A stretch of DNA of 23,779 bases from Paulinella micropora (lineage: Eukaryota; Cercozoa; Imbricatea; Euglyphida): positions 1,456,475-1,480,253 of the forward strand of contig BJOX01000027.1 in assembly GCA_009731375.1 (NCBI GenBank), given 5' to 3'. The notes beneath the pieces were generated by a model that made no database searches, was not told where the DNA came from, and saw only the letters and a program-made list of their open reading frames with translations. Shown here one piece after another: positions 1 to 9,366 of this stretch (position 1 is its first letter; each line of letters opens with the position of its first letter). A program made the position numbers and the translations under genes.

Positions 1-51
<51 letters not shown>

Positions 52-59
52 GACACAGA

Positions 60-108
<49 letters not shown>

Positions 109-183
109 GCTCTCTCTGTCTTTAGAAGAAGAAGAAGAAGAAGAAGAAGAAGAAGACAGCAGACAGCAGACAGCAGACACAGC

Positions 184-217
<34 letters not shown>

Positions 218-403
218 CAGAAAGCAGAAAGCAGACAGAAGACAGCAGAAAGCAGACAGCAGACAGCAGACAGCAGACAGCAGAAAGCAGAAAGCAGAGA
301 GCAGAGAGCAGAGATAAGAGAGAAGAGAGAAGAAAGAAGAAGAAGAAAGAAGAAAGAAGAAAGAAGGAAGAAGAAAGAAGAAAGAAGAAAGAAGAAAAGA
401 AAG
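1..403. repeat. Host microsatellite block: (TC)n/(AC)n, then purine-rich GAA/AGACAGC repeats
   Basis: Positions 1-106 are (TC)n interrupted by (AC)n. Positions 124-403 are almost pure A/G on the plus strand apart from C in AGACAGC-type units: (GAA)n, then degenerate AGACAGC/AGAAAGC minisatellite units, then GAAGAAA units. Open frames across it encode only Leu/Ser/Phe runs and are not genes. It indicates a repeat-rich eukaryotic flank. Confidence 0.95.
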
Positions 404-1632
404 TTCCATAAAGTAGTATGTGTATATTCCTAGTGTTATGCGCATTGGGCAAGGGCGGTCTGTAGCCTTCTTGCCTAGCACAGATATCATGCAGGGTTCC
501 CTAGAAATTGTTGTCAAACGGTTGATGACCTCCGTGAAAAAGCATTGGATGTTTGTGTATGTATTTCTGCATGCCTGCAAGACTATATGTATGACTGCAT
601 CATAAATTTTGTTATGCATGTATGTCTGAACAATATGCGAGTTCGCACGCGCATGTCAATCAGAGTAAGAGCAGCAGGAGGAGGGGGGGGGAAGGGGGTG
701 GCGAGGGGCATGAGGCTGGCTATGGACGTGTGTGAATATATGCAGAGGCATGCATATGGAAGTACATTACAAGTGTGGGTAGGAAACTGGTCTTGTATTT
801 GTGTGACACAGACAGATAGGTCCTTTGTGTACAGTGGTTGCAAGATAAGTAAACTTCCGAAAACGGTAGTGGCCATATGAGTGCTGGACGCGAGAACTCT
901 CCTCGAGAAGTTGCAAACTATGGTTAACTGTTACTGAATAGGTACGGGGGCAAAGTTCTGAAAAGCATATTGTGCAATCTTACCGATGATGAGGAAACTC
1001 GTAGAGTCCCAGGCAAAGCTTGGCGCGAAGCAAGTGTTGCAACCGCAATTGTCTTCCAGAAAGATAAAAGCCTCGTGGCTCACATGTTGTGCCACTTGCA
1101 GACCTAAACACAAAGATGGCACCCTTTGCAAGTAGCTATAGTGCTACACTTCCGCCTCTTCTTGTAAATTTGATTACCCTTCCTACAGCTGTCAATAATA
1201 TTTGAGAGAAACCCATACCAGACAAATAATTATAAATTGACAGAAATAAAACTGGCTCGGTAGCACAGAACAAGAAATCGACAACGTGTGTAAAATATCG
1301 TTCCTGTGTCTCGTTCACGCCTCACCCGCTTCCTACTCCTGGTTAATATAGGTAAAACAACTCGTGTGAAGCTTCAAGAAAATAGAGAGGGTGACACAAT
1401 CAATTTGGTTTAGTAGGTGAAAAAATGGACGAGGAAAATGGAAGAGGAAGTGGGGGAAAATGGACGATGGAGGAGGAGGAGAAAATCCAGAAAAAGAGCA
1501 GGATGATTAAAAGCAGGACATTGCAGAATGTCCGAGCTGAAAGGACGAGAGAGGATTAGTCTAGGACTCAGAGGTAAGAAGAGAAAGATATCCATCAAAT
1601 CTTCTCCCCAGCTGACGGGTTACTGTGGTTAT
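404..1632. other. Host flank with no recognisable gene
   Basis: This stretch is mixed-composition unique sequence. The longest open frames are about 60-110 codons, without family motifs, and overlap on both strands. A G-run lies at 681-691. I see no splice-consistent exon, RNA gene or transposon domain. It is treated as intergenic or intronic host DNA. Confidence 0.6.
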
Positions 1633-1772
1633 CACGTAAGGCTCAAACTGGAGAATGAGCTTAGCACGCCTCGGGCATGTAGCCCATATGATACGGACCA
1701 CAAACCCGAGACATACTAAGCACTCCACCAGTGTAAGCCAAAACATGCTTCCCTCCCTACACAGTCCTCCAC
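1633..1772. repeat. Dispersed repeat, copy 1 (~140 bp)
   Basis: The stretch beginning CACGTAAGGCTCAAACTGG and running through the conserved CATACTAAGCACTCCACCAG to a CCTCC-rich end recurs at about 2502-2642 in the same orientation with scattered mismatches. Both copies run directly into microsatellite. This is typical of a short retroposon or the end of a longer interspersed element. I do not recognise the family and see no clear Pol III box. Confidence 0.75.
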
Positions 1773-1789
1773 ACACAGACAAACATAGA

Positions 1790-1980
1790 TACAAACATGC
1801 ATACATACATGCATACATACATGCATACATACATGCATACATACATGCATACATACATACATACATACACATACATACATACACATACATACATACATAC
1901 ATACATACATACATACACCACAACCACACACATGCACACATACACACAAGTACACACACATACCAAATACACACACATAA
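1790..1980. repeat. (ACAT)n / (AC)n microsatellite
   Basis: About 125 bp of ACAT/GCAT units are followed by AC-rich sequence. Open frames in all phases are artefacts of the 4-bp period. Confidence 0.95.
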
Positions 1981-2501
1981 TAACAACACACAAAATAAAA
2001 GGGCGAACAACGGAAGGAGAAAGCGAAGGTATAAACATAAACAAAATAAGAAAAAAAAATCATAGTTTGTCAATAATTCAATCCAGTTTTCAGTCAGTCC
2101 TCAATCTATCATCAAGTCTATTCCGTTTTTTTTTTTTTTCAGTCACTTGGAATCTTTAATGATTAATGTATTAAACTCCTGGTGAGATTCAGCAATAAAA
2201 TGATAAAAGAGATAAAATACATAATAATATAAATAGGTAGTATACGAGATAAAATCAAATATATATATTATAATTAATATATAAAGGAAAAAATGAAATA
2301 AGCAGGCAAAAACAGGCAACCGCAAGGATACAATGAGGAAAAATGAGGAAAAGAAGAGATGCTAAGGCATACATATAGTAAAGTGAGAAATACATCGCGA
2401 GTAAGAAGCTGGTCAAATCATGGTCTAAATGCCCGAAGCGGTAAATTGCTCGGCTTCCTAAACCCCCCTGGTGATTATGAGAACTTATGGAGGGAAGGAT
2501 G
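1981..2501. other. AT-rich host flank, nothing recognised
   Basis: This is AT-rich sequence with a 14-base poly-T near 2126-2139. No gene, RNA or transposon motif is visible. Confidence 0.55.
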
Positions 2502-2642
2502 CACGTAACGCACAAACTGGAGAATGAGCTTAGCATGCCTCGGGCATGTAGCCCTTATGATACGGACGACAGACCCGAGACATACTAAGCACTCCACCAG
2601 TGTAAGCCAAAACATGCTTCCCTCCCCCACACAGTCCCCCAC
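2502..2642. repeat. Dispersed repeat, copy 2 (~140 bp)
   Basis: A diverged direct copy of the repeat at 1633-1772: the CAAACTGGAGAATGAGCTTA start, the CGGGCATGTAGCCC core and the CCAAAACATGCTTCCCTCC end are all retained. It is followed within about 120 bp by a long (TAG)n array. Confidence 0.75.
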
Positions 2643-2763
2643 ATATAGCAAATCAGCCAAATCAATTGCAAAAAGAAGCAAAAAGAAGGCCAAGAGGAAA
2701 AAAAAACCAATCAAAATCAACCCCAACAAATACATATACACACATACACATACATATATACAT

Positions 2764-2764
2764 A

Positions 2765-2801
<37 letters not shown>

Positions 2802-2802
2802 C

Positions 2803-2876
<74 letters not shown>

Positions 2877-2910
2877 TAGTGGTAGTAGTAGCAGTAATAG
2901 TAGTAATAGC

Positions 2911-2990
<80 letters not shown>
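2764..2990. repeat. (TAG)n microsatellite
   Basis: About 225 bp of TAG units with occasional CAG, TGG and TAA variants. Encoded poly-Ser, poly-Val and poly-Leu frames are artefacts. Confidence 0.97.
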
Positions 2991-2992
<2 letters not shown>

Positions 2993-3089
2993 TGTGTATG
3001 TGTATGTGTATGTGCATATGCATGTGTATATGTATGATATGTATGTGCATGTGCATGTGCATGTGCATGCATATGTGTATGTGTATGTA

Positions 3090-3120
<31 letters not shown>

Positions 3121-3334
3121 GTGCATGTGTATGTGTATGTATATGTGTAAGTATATGTGTATGTGTATGTGTATGTGTATGTACGTGTATGTGTATGTGT
3201 ATGTGTATGTGAATATGTATGCGTATGTGTATGTGTATGCGTATGTATATGTGTATGTATATGTGTATGTGTATGTATGTGTATGTGTATGTGTATGTGT
3301 ATGTATATGTGTATGTGCATGTGCATGTGCATGT
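2991..3334. repeat. (GTATGT)n / (GCATGT)n microsatellite
   Basis: About 340 bp of alternating purine-pyrimidine 6-bp units, directly abutting the preceding (TAG)n array and followed by (AAT)n. Confidence 0.97.
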
Positions 3335-3345
3335 TCATGACGATG

Positions 3346-3361
3346 TATAATAATAGTAATA

Positions 3362-3427
<66 letters not shown>

Positions 3428-3466
3428 GTAATAATAATAATAATAGTAGTAGTAGTAGTAGTTATA

Positions 3467-3553
<87 letters not shown>
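3346..3553. repeat. (AAT)n microsatellite, tail of SINE copy 1
   Basis: About 200 bp of AAT units with a short TAG interruption near 3441-3460. Read on the minus strand it is the (ATT)n tail of the SINE at 3554-3821. Confidence 0.95.
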
Positions 3554-3821
3554 GTGCTTCTCTGACAATGGCTGATGCATTTCTGCACATGCGCCTCCAT
3601 CGTCTCACCCGTGAGGGGAGTACGAAGAATTGACGATAAGCTCTAATGACACCCCCGCAAGGGCAGTTCCAACACTTCCAGACGGGCCCCGGTATGTTCA
3701 ATGAAAATACTGGTCCAGACGGATCGGTATGTTCAATGAAAATACTGGTGGCACCGACGGGAATCGAACTGGTGACAGGGCCCAGATGGTAGAACTTGAC
3801 CACTGGGCTATCACGGTGTCC
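3554..3821 (-). mobile_element. tRNA-derived SINE, copy 1, with internal duplication
   Basis: On the minus strand the element starts with a tRNA-like head: an A-box-like TAGCCCAGTGG (3810-3800) and a B-box-like GTTCGATTCC (about 3769-3760). A tRNA-unrelated body follows and ends in an (ATT)n tail. The body carries a ~37 bp tandem duplication (3678-3714 and 3715-3749, both with TATGTTCAATGAAAATACTGG) that is absent from copy 2. The boxes are seen directly; the Pol III SINE class is inferred from them. Confidence 0.8.
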
Positions 3822-3823
3822 AA

Positions 3824-3857
<34 letters not shown>

Positions 3858-3859
3858 GC

Positions 3860-3895
<36 letters not shown>

Positions 3896-3918
3896 TAGTA
3901 GTAGTAGTAGTAGCAATG

Positions 3919-3951
<33 letters not shown>

Positions 3952-3961
3952 ATAAAAGGTG

Positions 3962-4027
<66 letters not shown>
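3822..4027. repeat. (AAT)n-(TAG)n-(AAT)n microsatellite between SINE copies
   Basis: AAT units (to about 3855), TAG units with one phase break and a CAATGG interruption (to about 3955), then AAT units to the next SINE body. It forms the tail side of SINE copy 2. Confidence 0.95.
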
Positions 4028-4258
4028 GTGCTTCTCTGTCAATGGCTGATGCATTTCTGCACATGCGCCTCCATCGTCTCACCCGTGAGGGGAGTACGAA
4101 GAATTGACGATAAGCTCTAATGACACCCCCGCAAGGGCAGTTCCAACACTTCCAGACGGACCGGTATGTTCAATGAAAATACTGGTGGCACCGACGGGAA
4201 TCGAACTGGCGACAGGGCCCAGATGGTAGAACTTGACCACTGGGCTATCACGGTGTCC
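4028..4258 (-). mobile_element. tRNA-derived SINE, copy 2
   Basis: This is the same SINE as copy 1 in the same orientation and nearly identical, but without the 37 bp duplication (231 bp against 268 bp). The tRNA-like head lies at the right end and the (ATT)n tail at the left. It starts 474 bp after copy 1 and 479 bp before copy 3. Confidence 0.85.
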
Positions 4259-4259
4259 A

Positions 4260-4308
<49 letters not shown>

Positions 4309-4431
4309 GTAATAATAATTGTCTTTGCAGCAGTAGTAGTAGTAGCAGTAGTAGTAGCAGTGGTAGTAGTAGTACTAGTAGTAGTACTAGTAGTAGTACT
4401 AGTAGTAGTACTAGTAGTAGATGTAGTAAAT

Positions 4432-4482
<51 letters not shown>

Positions 4483-4506
4483 ATTATAATAATAATAATA
4501 ATAATA
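4259..4506. repeat. (AAT)n and (TAG)n microsatellite with TAGTAC units
   Basis: AAT units, a short unique spacer (about 4318-4329), TAG units including four AGTACT-containing repeats near 4368-4415, then a long pure TAG run and a short AAT run leading into SINE copy 3. Confidence 0.95.
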
Positions 4507-4603
4507 GTGCTTCTCTGTCAATGGCTGATGCATTTCTGCACATGCGCCTCCATCGTCTCACCCGTGAGGGGAGTACGAAGAATTGACGATAAGCTCTAAT
4601 GAC
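4507..4603 (-). mobile_element. tRNA-derived SINE, copy 3, cut by assembly gap
   Basis: The tail-proximal 97 bp are nearly identical to the corresponding parts of copies 1 and 2. The rest, including the tRNA-like head, is lost in the run of N. Confidence 0.85.
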
Positions 4604-5511
4604 NNNNNNNNNNNNNNNNNNNNNNNNNNNNNNNNNNNNNNNNNNNNNNNNNNNNNNNNNNNNNNNNNNNNNNNNNNNNNNNNNNNNNNNNNNNNNNNNN
4701 NNNNNNNNNNNNNNNNNNNNNNNNNNNNNNNNNNNNNNNNNNNNNNNNNNNNNNNNNNNNNNNNNNNNNNNNNNNNNNNNNNNNNNNNNNNNNNNNNNNN
4801 NNNNNNNNNNNNNNNNNNNNNNNNNNNNNNNNNNNNNNNNNNNNNNNNNNNNNNNNNNNNNNNNNNNNNNNNNNNNNNNNNNNNNNNNNNNNNNNNNNNN
4901 NNNNNNNNNNNNNNNNNNNNNNNNNNNNNNNNNNNNNNNNNNNNNNNNNNNNNNNNNNNNNNNNNNNNNNNNNNNNNNNNNNNNNNNNNNNNNNNNNNNN
5001 NNNNNNNNNNNNNNNNNNNNNNNNNNNNNNNNNNNNNNNNNNNNNNNNNNNNNNNNNNNNNNNNNNNNNNNNNNNNNNNNNNNNNNNNNNNNNNNNNNNN
5101 NNNNNNNNNNNNNNNNNNNNNNNNNNNNNNNNNNNNNNNNNNNNNNNNNNNNNNNNNNNNNNNNNNNNNNNNNNNNNNNNNNNNNNNNNNNNNNNNNNNN
5201 NNNNNNNNNNNNNNNNNNNNNNNNNNNNNNNNNNNNNNNNNNNNNNNNNNNNNNNNNNNNNNNNNNNNNNNNNNNNNNNNNNNNNNNNNNNNNNNNNNNN
5301 NNNNNNNNNNNNNNNNNNNNNNNNNNNNNNNNNNNNNNNNNNNNNNNNNNNNNNNNNNNNNNNNNNNNNNNNNNNNNNNNNNNNNNNNNNNNNNNNNNNN
5401 NNNNNNNNNNNNNNNNNNNNNNNNNNNNNNNNNNNNNNNNNNNNNNNNNNNNNNNNNNNNNNNNNNNNNNNNNNNNNNNNNNNNNNNNNNNNNNNNNNNN
5501 NNNNNNNNNNN
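4604..5511. other. Assembly gap (908 N)
   Basis: All bases are N. The gap lies between host SINE sequence and the polymerase reading frame. It therefore conceals the left terminus of the viral element, any terminal inverted repeat and target-site duplication, and the N-terminal part of the polymerase gene. Confidence 1.
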
Positions 5512-8190
5512 TATGCGAAATGCCGTAATTGTAAGGAACTGAAACCACTTGAACACCAATGTGAAATCGTGAAGAAAGACATTCTACCTTTTTCAGAGAA
5601 ATACATATTCTTTGACTTTGAAGCGACACAGGACACAGGCGAGCACATAGTCAATCATTCGGAAAGTCAGTATTACGATGCTAAGGAACCACCCGTCATT
5701 CATAAGAACATTGATGATTTCTGTAAGTGGGCTTTTGAATCTAAGCACAACGGCTTTACATTTATTGCTCATAACAGTCGCGGATATGACTGCCAGTTTA
5801 TTCTTAAATGGTTAGTGGATAACGGACAGGCACCATTCGTCATTTATCAGGGCGGTAAGATAATGATGATGACTTTGAAGAAATACCGCTTCATTGATAG
5901 TTTGAGTTTCTTGACTATGCCTCTGGCTGATTTTCCTAAGACATTCGGATTGAAAGAACTTAAAAAGGGTTTCTTCCCTCACTTCTTCAATACTGACAAG
6001 AATAAAAACTATCTTGGTGTTATGCCTCATAAAAAACACTATGGCTACGACACGATGAAAGATAAGAAAAGGGCGGAATTCTTAGAATGGTATGAAAGCC
6101 AGAAAAACAACACATTTGATATGCGGAAGGAAATCGCTGAATACTGTCATAGCGATGTTGACATTCTGAGAAGGGGATGTATGGATTTTAGAAAGCAGTT
6201 TCTGGAATTCGGTATTGACCCGTTTCAATATACAACTATTGCGAGTTGTGTTATGGCTTTGTATCGGGCTAAGTTTATGCCAGAGAATTCAATTGCTGTG
6301 TTGAAGGCGGAAAAGCAAAACAGGATAACCTCTCGGGCTTGTGTTGAATTGATAGCTTACAGAAGCAGGTTAGACCAAACGGATATCAAACACGCATTCA
6401 ATGGCGGTGAAAAGATGTTTAACTTAGGGCAATCAAATGTTTACGTAGACGGCTGGGATGAGAAGAACAAAACCGCTTACGAATTTCACGGATGTTTCTG
6501 GCACGGATGTCCAAAGTGCTTTAATAGAAATACAATCAATACTAAGAAGAATGAAACGATGGGTGAACTATACAAGGCAACAATTAGACGAGAAAAAGAC
6601 CTAAGCAAACAAGTAAGCAAAATAATAAGTATATGGGAATGTGAATGGAGATTAATGAAAACAAGTGAAACCCTAGCGGAAGATACTAATGAACGAATTA
6701 CGGAACAAGAAGGACTTAATCCGTGAGAAGCAATGTTTGGAGGTAGAACGGATGCTCTAACATTGTATTGGAAATCACGGCACGACAACGAATACGCGAA
6801 ATACATTGACATATGTTCTCTGTATCCGACCGTTATGTATCACGACCCTTTTCCACGCGGGCACCACGAAATCATACGGCCTTCAAATGACGACGACCGA
6901 CTGTCTATGAAAAACAAAATCATAAACAGAGAATATTTTGGAGTGGCTAAGGTTAAGATGCTACCGCCGAGAAAATTACTACACCCCGTTTTACCTAAGG
7001 CAGATAGAGGTAAGCTTATGTATTACTTATGCGACAAGTGCGGAATGACTGAACAGAAAACCGAATGTAAGCACACCGATAACGAGCGAGCAATAACAGG
7101 CACTTGGGCAACACCCGAAATCTACAAGGCCTTAGACAAAGGCTACAAGCTAATTAAGGTATATGAGGTATGGCACTGGAAGGAACAGAGCAGTAGCCTT
7201 TTCAAAGATTACATAAAAACTTTCTTAAAGGTTAAACAAGAGTCAAGCGGATATCCTGATGGCTGTATTACAGAAGAACAAAAAAGAAACTACATTGCCA
7301 GTATGGAAGTCAAGATGGGAATTAAGATGGACGAAAACAAAATAGAAGAAAACCCAGGACGGCGAGCGGTTGCTAAGTTGTGCTTGAATAGCCTGTGGGG
7401 CAAGTTTGGTGAAAAGCAAAACAAAACTCAAAACAAAATGATTAAAGATAAAGATACCTTATACAAGTTAATGAACGATAAGTCAGTTGATAACATAAAC
7501 ATAAACATTATTAACGACAAAATAATAGAAGCGAGTTATGACCTTAAACAGGATGCGGTAAGCGACCCAGTAAAAACAAATATTGTAGTTGCTTTATTTA
7601 CGACCTGCCACGCGAGGATTAGACTATATGAGATGATGGACAAACTAGACAACAGAGTTCTATACCACGATACCGACAGTGTCATATACACAACAGACTT
7701 AACGAAAGGCGAAACAGATGTCAAAACGGGTAAGTTGTTAGGCGAATGGACAGACGAACTACACGGAGCAAAGATTACGACCTTTATCGGAGGCGGACCA
7801 AAGTGTTATGGATATGTCTTAGATAACGGCAAAGCAAGTATGAAAGTCAAAGGCTTTAGTATGAATTATGAAAACAATAAATCATTAAATTTACCAAATA
7901 TGTTAAGTGTCATTAGTTGCGGACTTGGAATTAAAAACAACGACCTTATTGAGAACGGCAAGAATGAATTGTAAGAGTTGCTTAAAACTCAGGAAGAAAA
8001 AATGATTGCTAAACGAATTGAAAAATCTGGTAAAGTTGTTATTGTAGAGAACAGCAAGATAACAAGAGACAAACAACAGAAAAAAATAACGAGCGAATAC
8101 TTAGAAAAAATATTCAGCTTTACTTACACTAAAAGAAATATTATAGGTATTGTTGACAATGCGATTGAAACTAGACCATTCGGATATTAA
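5512..8190 (+). pseudogene. POLB: Protein-primed family B DNA polymerase (Polinton type), 5'-truncated by gap, two in-frame stops
   Basis: This replicates the element's linear genome from a protein primer. One reading frame runs from the gap edge to 8190. It shows a CRNC...HQC zinc-ribbon-like motif, ExoI FDFEAT (about 5611), ExoII HNSRGYD (about 5770), ExoIII YCHSDVD (about 6141), a vsr-like insert with EFHGCFWHGCPKC (about 6480), palm motif A DICSLYP (about 6808), motif B NSLWGKFG (about 7387) and motif C YHDTDS (about 7662), with KGFSM near 7849. These are the exonuclease and polymerase signatures of Maverick/Polinton pPolB. The frame is interrupted by TGA at 6724-6726, between exonuclease and palm domains, and by TAA at 7972-7974 near the C-terminus. 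There is no frameshift. The visible part is about 890 codons, whereas the family usually exceeds 1000, so the N-terminus is in the gap. It converges with the lipase gene. The reading is confident; whether the stops are fixed in the host is not known. Confidence 0.93.
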
Positions 8191-8211
8191 ATGAAAAAAA
8201 TTATAGAAAAT

Positions 8212-8898
8212 TTATTTTTTTGCTTTTTTGCCTTTACCTTTAAAACTTCTAATCGTATGAATTCCTTTTTTTGGTTTAACTAACTTAGTATTTACCGCCG
8301 TCGCCCCTAACAATGATACAGGGTCAAATGCGGTTCGGTAGTTCGTGGTCAGCTTTGCCGTCTTCGCCCTTTTACCTTTTGGATTTATTTTCACAGCCAC
8401 TCTGTCAATCACTCCTTCCACAAAGTCTCTTGTGCTAGAACCTTTATTATATGTAATAGCCTTCACCCCAGTCTGTCTGCTCAGGTCTTTCGCAATCGTT
8501 CCTCCAAGACTATGACCCGTTAGCTCTACATTATCCTTACCATATTTTTTTATAACCTCATCAACCAGCTTCTGCTCTTCTTTATATCTTGGAGTTTTCT
8601 TTAAAACCCCCTTTACTAATGCGACATCGGTTAATAGGTCCCTTTTATCCGCACTTCCTCTAAATGCCACAATCGCCTTACCATCTTTTTCATACACTGT
8701 TGATTTTTCTTTGCTGACTACTGGTTTCCATCCGTCAGCACCTTTTCTATCTGACGAAGACAAATAGACATCCTCAGACAACTCCGCACTGCCTCCCTTC
8801 TGTTTCCTGTATTCTTTACCAGCCTTTTTCAATGCCTCCTTGTAGCTTATGTTATGCTTAGCGGAGTAAGCCTTAACGAACTTTATCCAATCACTCAT
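8212..8898 (-). CDS. Class 3 (alpha/beta-hydrolase) lipase with N-terminal viral module
   Basis: Predicted lipid esterase of 228 aa. The nucleophile elbow GHSLGG (Ser130), a later FDPVS (Asp192) and GIHTI (His214) give a plausible Ser-Asp-His triad in lipase-3 order. AFRGS at 78-82 fits the oxyanion region. Residues 4-31 (WIKFVKAYSAKHNISYKEAL...) form a short W/FVK/KHNISYKEAL module that I associate with assorted large and Polinton-like DNA virus proteins. There is no signal peptide, and the C-terminus is Lys-rich (KGKGKKAKK). The gene converges with the polymerase and diverges from the small ExoX-C-like gene through an 84-bp AT-rich gap. A virion-borne role in membrane breach during entry, analogous to the parvoviral phospholipase, is inference. 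The start ATG is preceded by a small leader hairpin. Confidence 0.85.
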   Translation of the reverse strand: MSDWIKFVKAYSAKHNISYKEALKKAGKEYRKQKGGSAELSEDVYLSSSDRKGADGWKPVVSKEKSTVYEKDGKAIVAFRGSADKRDLLTDVALVKGVLKKTPRYKEEQKLVDEVIKKYGKDNVELTGHSLGGTIAKDLSRQTGVKAITYNKGSSTRDFVEGVIDRVAVKINPKGKRAKTAKLTTNYRTAFDPVSLLGATAVNTKLVKPKKGIHTIRSFKGKGKKAKK

Positions 8899-8982
8899 TG
8901 CAAAGCTACGTTTGCAAAACGTATGCTATATTAATTATTTATTTTTTATTTTTTTATATTACCCTATATATAACACCCTACT
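8899..8982. promoter_or_regulatory. Divergent AT-rich promoter region with leader hairpin
   Basis: This 84-bp gap separates two divergent starts. It contains a perfect hairpin ACGTTT-gca-AAACGT (8908-8922) in the lipase leader, an ATATAG box on the minus strand (8931-8926), and a TATATATAA stretch (about 8964-8972) some 10-20 bases before the plus-strand ATG. Promoter activity is inferred from position and composition. Confidence 0.45.
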
Positions 8983-9258
8983 ATGACCACCCTAACAAGA
9001 CTGTGTGAGAAGTTTGAAAAACTTTCAATTGAAAGCAAAAAGAAATCATTTTCTCTCGCCGATGTTAAAAATGTAATTAACGAAGAAATTCAAGCTATTG
9101 AAGCAAAGAGAAATTCACAACCAAAAGACACATTTCATTTTGGAAAATACAAGGGAAAAAAAATAGAAGACATTGCGAAGATTGATAAGCCATATATTGA
9201 ATGGTTAGTTCGTCAGCCGTGGTGTCGTAATAAAGATGAATTGAAAAAGTATTTGTAG
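8983..9258 (+). CDS. Small protein with ExoX C-terminal-like (FGKYKGK) domain
   Basis: A 91-aa protein. Residues 1-45 are charged and helical. Residues 50-80 contain FHFGKYKGKKIEDI and YIEWLVRQPW, the signature of the small domain at the C-terminus of exodeoxyribonuclease X-like proteins, also found alone or appended in phage and large-virus proteins. No exonuclease catalytic motif is present, so it probably binds nucleic acid or a partner rather than cutting. It is a plus-strand gene facing the 416-aa minus-strand gene. Its TAG stop lies inside the stem of a G/C-rich hairpin. Function beyond the domain is unknown. Confidence 0.75.
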   Translation: MTTLTRLCEKFEKLSIESKKKSFSLADVKNVINEEIQAIEAKRNSQPKDTFHFGKYKGKKIEDIAKIDKPYIEWLVRQPWCRNKDELKKYL

Positions 9259-9280
9259 GGGCAAGCCCCTACGACCCCGC
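9255..9280 (+). repeat. G/C palindrome family, copy at 3' end of ExoX-C-like gene
   Basis: GTAGGGG-CAAG-CCCCTAC (9255-9272) is a perfect 7-bp stem with a 4-base loop. It contains the TAG stop of the upstream gene and is followed by the family's flanking GACCCC. It is a possible transcript-end signal. Confidence 0.8.
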
Positions 9281-9338
9281 CGTTGGGGTATTTGTTTTTT
9301 TTGTTTTTTGTTTGGTAAATCACTAAGTCAGCATCGGA

Positions 9339-9366
9339 GGGGGTTGTAGGGGGCGAAGACCCCTAC
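9339..9366 (-). repeat. G/C palindrome family, copy at 3' end of the 416-aa gene
   Basis: GTAGGGG (9346-9352) pairs with CCCCTAC (9360-9366) across a 7-base loop. The minus-strand TAG stop (9365-9363) is in the stem. With the copy at 9255-9280 it brackets the 104-bp gap between two convergent genes. Confidence 0.8.

Noticed and set aside
122-619. Leu/Ser/Phe-rich open frame on minus over the GAA/AGACAGC repeats
   Set aside because: It is a translation of purine-rich simple repeat with no non-repeat domain.
1633-2642. Terminal repeats of a transposon formed by the two ~140 bp copies
   Set aside because: They are direct copies, and the DNA between them contains only microsatellite and AT-rich sequence with no coding or internal element structure.
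2475-3633. Long poly-His/Thr/Leu/Ile/Asn open frames
   Set aside because: They come from TAG, GTATGT and AAT arrays, in which several phases are open by period. No conserved protein part is present.
4484-5654. Open frames running across the N gap
   Set aside because: N codons are not evidence of coding. Only the part after 5512 in the polymerase frame is supported.
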